Source: Spartinivicinus poritis
Lineage (GTDB): Bacteria > Pseudomonadota > Gammaproteobacteria > Pseudomonadales > Zooshikellaceae
Direction of reading: 5' to 3'
Assembly: GCF_028858535.1 (NCBI RefSeq)
Contig: NZ_JAPMOU010000018.1
Span: forward strand, 50,053-114,052
Length of the DNA: 64,000 bases
The notes beneath the pieces were generated by a model. That model ran no database searches and was not told the DNA's origin. It saw nothing but the letters and a program-made list of their open reading frames with translations. The stretch's first letter is position 1. Every line of letters starts with the position of its first letter. Position numbers and translations under genes: made by a program. This document shows positions 1-7,722 of the stretch, one piece after another.

Positions 1-1
1 G

Positions 2-1981
2 CTGGTCAATGCCTGGTTAGAAGCCTATAGCCAACAACAAACAACTGACTATGCTGATATTATTCTGGCAGATGCAACCAGCTATATTTTGCTAGAGCAC
101 GACATTTCATTTATGACCGTTGCCTTTCAAGCAGAACAACAAATTAATGACTTGCTAGGTGATCACCCTTTAATTAATAGCAGTACCTTAAATTTTAATC
201 TGGCAGAGTTTAACGATCGACTCACGCATTTTAATTTAACCGATGTACCTGCATTTAAACGTTTTGGTGAACTACGCCATCAATTAATGGAAGAACAACG
301 AGAGTCTCTTCGTTTAGATGAGTTTAAACCCAAACCTTTAGCTTCTTTTGTACGTAACAAACTTATAAATGATGTGTATTTCCCTATTATTGGGGATAAC
401 CTGGCTAAACAAATGGGCACAATAGGTGATAATAAGCGTACAGATTTAATGGGGCTGTTATTGCTTATTTCACCACCCGGATATGGTAAGACTACCCTCA
501 TGGAATATGTGGCTAATCGGTTAGGACTGATTTTTATGAAAATCAACTGCCCTGCCCTAGGCCATAATGTATTATCCCTTGACCCACAAGAAGCCCCCAA
601 TGCCACTGCTGCCCAAGAGCTGCTAAAGCTCAATTTAGCTTTAGAAATGGGCAATAATGTCATGCTTTACTTAGATGACATTCAACACACTCATCCTGAA
701 TTTTTACAAAAATTTATCTCCCTTTGCGATGGTACCCGTCGTATAGAAGGGGTTTGGCAAGGCAAAACCAAAACCTATGATATGCGCGGGAAAAAGTTCT
801 GTGTGATTATGGCAGGCAACCCCTATACCGAATCAGGAGAAGTATTTAAGATTCCCGATATGCTAGCCAACCGGGCTGATATCTATAACCTGGGTGATGT
901 ATTAAGCGGCAGTGATCAGCAGTTTAAACTTAGTTATATTGAAAATGCACTTACCTCAAACCCAGTGCTAGCGCCACTTGCTAATCGTGACATGGCTGAC
1001 ATTTATAAAATAATTGCCATGGCACAAAGTAAAGAACAGTCTTCCAGCGAATTAAGCTATCAATACAGTTCAGCAGAGCTAGATGAAATTGTTGCCGTAC
1101 TGCAGCGGTTATTTAAAATCCAGGATGTGGTGCTTAAAGTTAATCAAGAATATATCCGCTCAGCAGCTACAGCCGATAAGTATCGCACAGAGCCACCTTT
1201 TAAATTACAAGGCAGTTATCGCAATATGAATAAGATGGCTGAAAAAGTGGTTGCGATTATGAATGAAGAGGAGCTGCAATCACTAATCGGCGACCACTAT
1301 TTAGGCGAAGCCCAAACCTTAACCAGTGGAGCAGAAGAAAACTTACTTAAACTTGGCGCTTTACGTAATAGCCTGTCTGATACAGAAAAAAACCGCTGGC
1401 AACAAATTCAAGAAGAATTCCAGCGTATTCAGTCACTGGGAGGCGATGACGCTGATAGTATTATGCAAATGGCTAACCAAGTAGTCACTATTAACCGCAA
1501 CCTTCAAACCATTAACAGCACACTGGCCAGCCAGCAAGGTACCAGCACTTGGCTAGAACAATTAACTGATCAATTACAAACGGTTGGCCAACACTTGCAA
1601 CAGTCTAGTCAACAACAAGATCAAAGCATGGCCATATTAAATAAGCAAGTTAATGGATTAGTTACTGTATTAACTCAGGTGGGAAAACAACTCACCAAAG
1701 TAGATAGTGGTGCTAAATTAGCAAGTGGCATACAGACATTAAGTCAAGCTATTACCGAAAAACAAGCTAATATTCAAATTGTTAATCAGCCAAGTGAAAA
1801 CTTGGAGGATATTATCCGTACCTTAGCGATGACTATCGAAACAAGTTTTATGCCGGTAGTAACATCAATGAATCATAAAATTGGGCTTGACCAAAATATA
1901 CTACGTAAGGTGAACGAACTCACTCATCGTCTACAACGCTACCAGACACCTAAGCCAGGCTCAAAAACAGCAAAACCTTGA
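2..1981 (+). CDS. AAA+ ATPase of the large 'DNA repair ATPase' type, 3' part only
   Basis: The frame is open to the left window edge, so the true start lies outside; a TTG at 89 is not a real start. About 659 residues are visible. A Walker A (PPGYGKTT, near visible residue 160) and a Walker B-like strand (VMLYLDDIQH, near 220) mark a P-loop AAA+ domain, followed by a sensor-like stretch (FCVIMAGNPYTESG). The last ~200 residues are Gln-rich and helical, probably coiled coil. It resembles the C-terminal part of very large ATPases that sit beside TerB-like genes in stress gene clusters (recalled, not searched). The next gene, 50 bp downstream, is TerB-like and supports this. Substrate unknown. 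Confidence 0.75.
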   Translation: MVNAWLEAYSQQQTTDYADIILADATSYILLEHDISFMTVAFQAEQQINDLLGDHPLINSSTLNFNLAEFNDRLTHFNLTDVPAFKRFGELRHQLMEEQRESLRLDEFKPKPLASFVRNKLINDVYFPIIGDNLAKQMGTIGDNKRTDLMGLLLLISPPGYGKTTLMEYVANRLGLIFMKINCPALGHNVLSLDPQEAPNATAAQELLKLNLALEMGNNVMLYLDDIQHTHPEFLQKFISLCDGTRRIEGVWQGKTKTYDMRGKKFCVIMAGNPYTESGEVFKIPDMLANRADIYNLGDVLSGSDQQFKLSYIENALTSNPVLAPLANRDMADIYKIIAMAQSKEQSSSELSYQYSSAELDEIVAVLQRLFKIQDVVLKVNQEYIRSAATADKYRTEPPFKLQGSYRNMNKMAEKVVAIMNEEELQSLIGDHYLGEAQTLTSGAEENLLKLGALRNSLSDTEKNRWQQIQEEFQRIQSLGGDDADSIMQMANQVVTINRNLQTINSTLASQQGTSTWLEQLTDQLQTVGQHLQQSSQQQDQSMAILNKQVNGLVTVLTQVGKQLTKVDSGAKLASGIQTLSQAITEKQANIQIVNQPSENLEDIIRTLAMTIETSFMPVVTSMNHKIGLDQNILRKVNELTHRLQRYQTPKPGSKTAKP

Positions 1982-2031
1982 TCAGTAACGAATAAAATTT
2001 ATTAACAGATTTCACATAAAGAGGATTAAAT

Positions 2032-2277
2032 ATGGCAAACCACGAAAGCCGTGATTATTTAGAGCTAGCAACCTACGCAGCCGAAGCATTTAGTAATGAT
2101 GGTACATTAAATCATGAAGAATTTAATAAAATGATGGACATTGTGTTGCGGGATGGCAAAGTAGACAATAATGAAAAGCGTGTACTTAGCAATATTTTTG
2201 GCCGCATTAAAGAAAATGAATTACCGGTAGATTTAGCCGCGAAAATTCAGCAAGTAAGAGATCAACACGGTATTTAA
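2032..2277 (+). CDS. TerB-like small acidic protein
   Basis: An 81-residue protein starting at ATG with AGAGG 8-9 bases upstream. It is all-helical in appearance, with the pattern ...YAAEAFSNDGTLNHEEFNKMM...DGKVDNNEKRVLSNIF..., typical of short TerB-fold proteins, where acidic residues in paired helices may bind metal. It lies 50 bp after the AAA+ ATPase gene on the same strand and is probably cotranscribed. TerB-fold proteins are linked to tellurite/stress membrane complexes; the exact role here is inference. Confidence 0.65.
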   Translation: MANHESRDYLELATYAAEAFSNDGTLNHEEFNKMMDIVLRDGKVDNNEKRVLSNIFGRIKENELPVDLAAKIQQVRDQHGI

Positions 2278-2295
2278 TCTTACCCTTTGCGAAGT

Positions 2296-2321
2296 ATTAA
2301 GGGCTTATCATAGCCCTTAAT
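2296..2321. terminator. Palindrome between convergent genes
   Basis: A perfect 10-bp inverted repeat (ATTAAGGGCT / AGCCCTTAAT) with a 6-base loop sits between the TerB-like stop (2277) and the convergent gene whose stop codon (2317-2319) lies inside the right arm. There is no clear T-run on either side, so intrinsic termination is plausible but not certain. Confidence 0.5.
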
Positions 2322-2613
2322 CCCTCTCTGGTAATTCAGTTTGCCAGGCAAGTTTATTGATAGGACTATTAAGATCTTGTTTTAGTCGCTCGATTAAATA
2401 AAAGCCATGTAAAGCATTCTCTTCACTAATATCAAAACGCCAATATTGTCGACCAACAGCGTAGCTGTGGTAATATTCCATCCAACTAGTAAAATGTGGC
2501 TGGATAAGCCCTGCCACCCGATACATTTCTATCCAGCCCTCTTCATAGGTGAGATATAGCTGGAAATCTATAATGTGGCATAGAATGGATGACCCTATAC
2601 TCACTGATAGCAC
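2317..2613 (-). CDS. Small protein of unknown function in the DUF1266/HscC-like locus
   Basis: A 98-residue frame beginning at GTG (2613); a stop codon two codons upstream in the same frame excludes a longer N-terminus, and no good Shine-Dalgarno is visible. An internal Met (MYRVAGLIQ) is an alternative start. The protein is aromatic-rich (W, Y, F, H), with a central WMEYYHSYAVGRQYWRF segment. I do not recognise a family. It lies 23 bp downstream of the DUF1266 gene and is likely the last gene of that transcript. Confidence 0.5.
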   Translation of the reverse strand: MLSVSIGSSILCHIIDFQLYLTYEEGWIEMYRVAGLIQPHFTSWMEYYHSYAVGRQYWRFDISEENALHGFYLIERLKQDLNSPINKLAWQTELPERD

Positions 2614-2636
2614 GCTTTATGATGAGAGTAGCCATG

Positions 2637-3119
2637 TCACTTTATGATTTTCCAGCTATAACCAATGACAATACCTTTTTTTAACATATTAATATAACGT
2701 CCCATATCCCATGACATAATTCCAGCTGCATTTAGTTTACCTATATTGTTGTATACCAACTGCAGCCTGGCATATTCATCTACATCCTCTTTATACTGCT
2801 CAATATATATCAGTTGTTCTTTATCGGTTAATAACCGCAAATAGTTAAGCCTAGACATAAAACCCGCATTATGTCCCCCTTCATCAACTAACCACTTACC
2901 CATATCTAGCAAACTGTCATGATCTGTTACTCCCCAATAGCGTTGGTGAGACTGCTTCCATGCTTCAATATTTTCTTCTGTTTGTGCGCAGCCAAACAGC
3001 GTGTCTAGTCGCTCATGATTTTGACAGCTGAGCATACTAGATAGTCCTATAGCCCAAAGTTCTGCTGCTGTTAACTGGTCAGGATTATAAGTATTTAACT
3101 TATTACCAGGCTTCTTCAT
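2637..3119 (-). CDS. DUF1266 family protein (YbeU/YbeR-like)
   Basis: A 160-residue protein. The N-terminal TAAELWAIGLSSMLSCQNHERLD, the central YWGVTDHDSLLDMGKWLVDEGG and the C-terminal WDMGRYINMLKKG with its Asp-x-Gly-Arg match my memory of DUF1266 proteins. In E. coli such proteins (YbeU, YbeR) are encoded beside djlB/djlC and hscC. Here the next genes upstream are a J-domain/TPR gene and an hscC-like gene, the same association. It starts 11 bp after the J-domain gene stop, so an operon is likely. Biochemical role unknown. Confidence 0.7.
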   Translation of the reverse strand: MKKPGNKLNTYNPDQLTAAELWAIGLSSMLSCQNHERLDTLFGCAQTEENIEAWKQSHQRYWGVTDHDSLLDMGKWLVDEGGHNAGFMSRLNYLRLLTDKEQLIYIEQYKEDVDEYARLQLVYNNIGKLNAAGIMSWDMGRYINMLKKGIVIGYSWKIIK

Positions 3120-3130
3120 TTCAAGCCTCC

Positions 3131-5671
3131 TTATTCATCACTGATTTGTGCTGCAGCATCTTGCATCTGTTTATGCTCTGCTAATTCAGAAGGGTGCCAA
3201 GTATCACCACCCACCTGTGGTTTATCAACCAACTGAGGGGGAAAAGGTAATATGACTTTGCTTGCAATCAAAGCACTCGGTTTATGGCGAAAAAGCCCAA
3301 AGTACTTCCATTTTACTGACCAGGTTAATTGATTAACCTGATCTTTTATCGCGTAAGCTAAGATTTCCAACCATTGTTTTCTTGGGCTATTTTGTGGCTC
3401 TAATGCCAATGCTTGCTCAATAGAATGAGAGGCTTCATCTTGTAAACCTACATCCCTTTGAATAATACTTAAATAAGCGTAAGACATAGCACAGTCAGGT
3501 TCTTTTGCTAACGCTTGTTTAAATGAGTTAACAGCAGCTAGTTTATCTCCATTGTAATAAAGGCTGATACCACGTAAAAAATAAGCACCATAGGCATATA
3601 CCAATTGTTCTTGTTCTGCTATTTCAAAAGCCTGATTTAAATAATAAAACCCTTTTATTTTCTTATTAAAATGCAACGCTAATAAACCAAGCTGAAGATA
3701 TGACCAAAACGCATGGTCTTTATATTCAGCTAATTGTTTGAGTATTTTACGAGCTAAAAAATATTGTTTTGTTTTTAGCAACAAATACGCTAACCAAGCT
3801 CCCATATCAGATATTTGATATTGATTAAAGCCATGTCGATAAGCAGCCATTGCCTCATTGATCATACCACTGTATCGGTATGTTTCTGCTTGAAGCCACA
3901 AAGCACGAATATGTTCAGGGTTGTTTTTTAAAAACACCTGCAACTCAGCTAGTACTGTTTGATTTTCCCCTAACGCCAAATAGCAGGCAAAGATTTCAAC
4001 CCGAGCAGATTGATTAGTCTCATCGATTTCCACACAGTGACGATAACTATTCATCGCCTGTTGATACTGGCCTAGTTGATATTGACTGTACCCCAGTCGA
4101 AACCAGTAAACACTGTTATTGTCTTCTTGAGCGACAACCTGTAGATATTCCTGAGCAGATTTTTCATATTGATCCGTATCGTAATAGTACTTTCCTCTGG
4201 CTGCATAATAGTCAATGTTATTAGGGTCTAGCTTGATAGCCTGGTTAATAAAGGGTAAACATGTATGTGAGTCTTCCTCTTCTACTGCTAAAAGACAAAA
4301 TGCCAGCTGATAAAAAATATTGGCCGTAACAAATCTATTACCCGACAATTGCCTTAAAATAGGTAGCGCTTCTTGATACTGTTGCTGACTAACAAATAAA
4401 TTCGCTTTAGCCGCTAGCAGTTGTTGTTGCTCTTTGTCAGTTTTATCCAGCTTTTCCGCCTGCTCAATAGATTGTGCTGCCTCAGCAAAGTCTTGTTGAT
4501 AAATTTGTGCCTTAGCTAAAATAAGCCAGTAGTAAGTACTAAAGGTTGCTGATAATTGATTTTGCCTAGCAACCTGCTCTTTTTTTGCCAGCAAGAACAA
4601 CAGCTGTATATCCAGTGGGTTTTGTTCAATTAATTGACTGAGTGAGCAATAGATATCATCTAAGGTTTCCTTATCTAGCTCACAATGCAATACACACTCA
4701 ATTAACCCTTTACGAGCAGCAAGCTGCTCTGGATTAATATTTAACGCAGCCATAAAAGCTCGGCTCGCAGCTTCCCAATTTTGTTTACGTTGCTCTAGAT
4801 GTCCTATTCTAAGTAAAAAATCATAGTCCTCATTTGTCAGCTCAAAACCAGCATAATAACAGTCTAGTGCCTTATCAAAACGATCAACCCGCTCAAATGC
4901 GTTGCCTAGTAGCCTTAATAAATAAGGATCTTGCTTATACAAATCGTAGGCTTGTAATAAGTATTCAAATACTTTATCAGTATTATGATTGACCAGTGCC
5001 TGACGACCAGCCCAACGCAACTCTATGTAATGATCTGCCTTATTGCTCGGTAAGTCCTGTAAAAACTCAAAACCAGGAAAGCCCAACGGTTGCCTAACTA
5101 AAGCAAATAATCGTCTAACGTCTGCTTCATCATATTGTTTAATTAATTGCAAATACTGTTCATACCAGTCAAACTGTTTTTCCAAGTAGGCTAAAATATT
5201 CGTTGGAAGGTAGTAATTTTCTAATAAAAAAGCGAATAAAACCTCACTGATATGGAGTTTTTTATCAAGTGTCCAATCAGGCAAATTTGCTAATAATTGC
5301 TGCCATTCTTCAAGTTGAATACGACGAGGGAAGTCAGCATATAATACTTCTAACTGAGTAAGAAAGTCATCTTGTTGCGCGACAAGAGCCGGCGGCTCAT
5401 CTTTTTGGTTGCGATCTGTTTCCAGGGACTCTTTTTCTAGAGGCCCGCTTTCTGAGAGCTCTGCTGCTAAGGGCTCTGCTTCTATAGACTGAGGTTGATC
5501 AAGCAGCCCCGCCTGTGCTTTCAATTTTGCTGTTTCCAGCGCCCCTCGAAGCTCTTCAAATAACATCTGCTGGGTTGCTAAATCCAGCTGTTTTAGTTTA
5601 GTAGCATAGGCACGCTTAATTTGTTTAAGATCGCCTGTCGGCTCAATGCCAAGGGTTTCCCAACAACTCAT
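3131..5671 (-). CDS. J-domain-like protein with long TPR array (DjlB/DjlC-type)
   Basis: 846 residues. Residues 1-50 (CWETLGIEPTGDLKQIKRAY...) follow the J-domain pattern of DjlB/DjlC, but the HPD loop that activates Hsp70 is absent; the position reads KLKQLDLATQQ. Residues ~50-110 are a low-complexity acidic linker. From about 220 to 800 there are many TPR-like helical pairs with the usual small and aromatic residues (for example YYAARGKYYYDTDQYEKSAQEYL). Its ATG overlaps the hscC stop by 4 bp, indicating translational coupling. Inferred role: client or partner adaptor for the HscC-like Hsp70, perhaps with an altered mode of ATPase stimulation. Confidence 0.75.
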   Translation of the reverse strand: MSCWETLGIEPTGDLKQIKRAYATKLKQLDLATQQMLFEELRGALETAKLKAQAGLLDQPQSIEAEPLAAELSESGPLEKESLETDRNQKDEPPALVAQQDDFLTQLEVLYADFPRRIQLEEWQQLLANLPDWTLDKKLHISEVLFAFLLENYYLPTNILAYLEKQFDWYEQYLQLIKQYDEADVRRLFALVRQPLGFPGFEFLQDLPSNKADHYIELRWAGRQALVNHNTDKVFEYLLQAYDLYKQDPYLLRLLGNAFERVDRFDKALDCYYAGFELTNEDYDFLLRIGHLEQRKQNWEAASRAFMAALNINPEQLAARKGLIECVLHCELDKETLDDIYCSLSQLIEQNPLDIQLLFLLAKKEQVARQNQLSATFSTYYWLILAKAQIYQQDFAEAAQSIEQAEKLDKTDKEQQQLLAAKANLFVSQQQYQEALPILRQLSGNRFVTANIFYQLAFCLLAVEEEDSHTCLPFINQAIKLDPNNIDYYAARGKYYYDTDQYEKSAQEYLQVVAQEDNNSVYWFRLGYSQYQLGQYQQAMNSYRHCVEIDETNQSARVEIFACYLALGENQTVLAELQVFLKNNPEHIRALWLQAETYRYSGMINEAMAAYRHGFNQYQISDMGAWLAYLLLKTKQYFLARKILKQLAEYKDHAFWSYLQLGLLALHFNKKIKGFYYLNQAFEIAEQEQLVYAYGAYFLRGISLYYNGDKLAAVNSFKQALAKEPDCAMSYAYLSIIQRDVGLQDEASHSIEQALALEPQNSPRKQWLEILAYAIKDQVNQLTWSVKWKYFGLFRHKPSALIASKVILPFPPQLVDKPQVGGDTWHPSELAEHKQMQDAAAQISDE

Positions 5672-7368
5672 AATAAATGTAATTCTGCTTCTATTTCATC
5701 AAATAACTGGTTTAAGTCCCTATTCAACTGCCGTATTTTTTTTATATCTTGCTGCGCTAGCACCGTTTCAAACTCCATTAACAGCTCACCAATATAGTCT
5801 CGCTGTTCACCCAATGCTTGCTCATAAAGACGCTCTCCCCTAGCCATTAATAAACGGTTTTCCATGCTATCACGTGGGTGGATTTTAATTTCAGATAAAG
5901 CAGCAAGCTTTGTGGCAATTTCTGCCGGAGTAAGCAAGCCAGGATACTCTTCAATAACAGTTGTTGCCTGTTGCCCAGTTGATACGACTTTAACCTCTAC
6001 TTCTAAAATACCATTCACATCGTAGGTAAAACGTATATCAACTGCTTCTTCACCAGCTGGCTTTGGGGACACCTCTATCATTAAATTACCCAGCTTAATA
6101 TTATCCTTAACTCGTCGGCTTTCTCCCTGATAGATTTTTATATTTACTTTTGTCTGCTGGTCAGAGGAGGTTGTAAAGCGTTCAACTCGTGAAGCTGGTA
6201 CAGCAGTATTACGTTCAAGAATGGGACTAAAAAGCCCAGAATCATAATAACCCCCACGGTTAGATGACACTTCTACCCCCAGCGAATAAGGGCATACATC
6301 CGTCATGACAACTTCCCTTAGTGCCTGATCCTTTTGTTTTAACCCAGCCTGTACTGCAGCCCCCATCGCGACCACCTGATCTGGATTTAAATAGCAGCTT
6401 GGCAGTCGGCCAAACAGTTTTGCCACTAAAGAGCGAACTAATGCCATCCGAGTAGAACCGCCCACTAAAATCAATTCATCTACATCCGCGGGTTTTATTT
6501 TAGCATCACGCAGTGCTCGCTCTACTGGCAGCCTAAGTCGGTTAATTAATGGCTCACAGAGTTTTTCAAATTCTTCTCGAGTGATTGTAAGTAATGCCTG
6601 CTTATCATTATACTTAAACTGTATTATTGTTTGATGATGAGTGCTGAGTTGGTGTTTGGCTTGATTAACTTGATGACGCAAATGGGTATAGGCTGCCTGG
6701 TTTAATACCTCTTTATTAATGTTAACTTTTTCACAAAAATAATCTAAAAGTACATCGAGAAAATCTTCTCCACCCAAGTGATTATCACCAGCACTGGCAT
6801 TAACTTCCATAACCCCATCAAACAGTTCCAGTACAGATACATCAAAGGTTCCGCCGCCTAAGTCAAAAATCATGTAATGTTTTTCAGTATCTGGACTTAC
6901 CACGCCATAAGCTAATGCTGCAGCAGTCGGCTCACTAATAAGCCGCTCTACTTTTAAGCCTGCCAGCTGGCCAGCTAACTGAGTAGCACGTCGTTGCTGT
7001 TCATTGAAATAAGCCGGCACACTGATAACTGCTTCTGTCACTTCGCAACCTAAATAAGCTTCCGCATCCGCTTTAAGTGCCCGTAACACAAAAGAAGCTA
7101 AGTCCTGTGGTTTAAATGTATGATTAGCTAACGAGTATTCCTTTTCACTCCCCATATAGCGTTTGAATAACTCAACTGTAACCGCTGGATGTGTATATAA
7201 ACGTTCCTTAGCTGCCTTACCAACCAGCACCTCACCATTATCATCCACCCCCACTACAGATGGAGTTAAAGCATCACCCAACACATTTGGGATAACAACA
7301 GCTTGCCCATCCTGCCAAACACTTATCAAGCTGTTAGTGGTTCCCAAATCGATACCGATGATACCCAT
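5668..7368 (-). CDS. hscC: HscC-like Hsp70 chaperone
   Basis: 566 residues, shorter than DnaK (~640) and close to E. coli HscC. The actin-like ATPase domain is complete: [10 protein letters not shown] at the N-terminus, the phosphate-2 loop [12 protein letters not shown] near residue 170, and VGGSTRM near 310. A short beta-type substrate-binding domain follows, with a reduced helical lid. AGGGAG lies 8 bases before ATG. It is first in a minus-strand operon with a J-domain/TPR gene (4-bp overlap) and a DUF1266 gene. It is distinct from the canonical dnaK at 50.8-52.7 kb. Inferred role: specialised chaperone for a limited client set. Confidence 0.85.
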   Translation of the reverse strand: MGIIGIDLGTTNSLISVWQDGQAVVIPNVLGDALTPSVVGVDDNGEVLVGKAAKERLYTHPAVTVELFKRYMGSEKEYSLANHTFKPQDLASFVLRALKADAEAYLGCEVTEAVISVPAYFNEQQRRATQLAGQLAGLKVERLISEPTAAALAYGVVSPDTEKHYMIFDLGGGTFDVSVLELFDGVMEVNASAGDNHLGGEDFLDVLLDYFCEKVNINKEVLNQAAYTHLRHQVNQAKHQLSTHHQTIIQFKYNDKQALLTITREEFEKLCEPLINRLRLPVERALRDAKIKPADVDELILVGGSTRMALVRSLVAKLFGRLPSCYLNPDQVVAMGAAVQAGLKQKDQALREVVMTDVCPYSLGVEVSSNRGGYYDSGLFSPILERNTAVPASRVERFTTSSDQQTKVNIKIYQGESRRVKDNIKLGNLMIEVSPKPAGEEAVDIRFTYDVNGILEVEVKVVSTGQQATTVIEEYPGLLTPAEIATKLAALSEIKIHPRDSMENRLLMARGERLYEQALGEQRDYIGELLMEFETVLAQQDIKKIRQLNRDLNQLFDEIEAELHLL

Positions 7369-7722
7369 ACAGTTAACTCCCTATTCACTCAAAAACCAAA
7401 ACAATAGCCACATCTACCATTCACTTGGCCCATGAATTACGCAAAAAATACGCTACTCACTAAAAAAATAATTCACTAATGTAACAAAAAACCAATGAAG
7501 GTAAGCAGAATTCAATCTGATTTTAGTGATTTAAACACTAGACAAATGTAAAAGAGAGGAGATATTAGGGGCACCAAAAATAGCACTATCATTATTGATA
7601 AACAGGCAATAACTTCACTGTGAATTACAGCACACTTATCTCAAAAAATTATCACCCGATAGCTATATACACAACCAAGTGGTGTTTCAGTAAAAAATAA
7701 TAGCTTACTTTCAAACCAATGT
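7369..7722. other. 354-bp AT-rich intergenic region
   Basis: This lies between hscC (its 5' side, minus strand) and the stop of the ankyrin gene. It must hold the hscC promoter, but I see no convincing -35/-10 pair, operator palindrome, RNA gene or terminator stem. No frame over 30 codons with a ribosome binding site is apparent. Confidence 0.4.
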
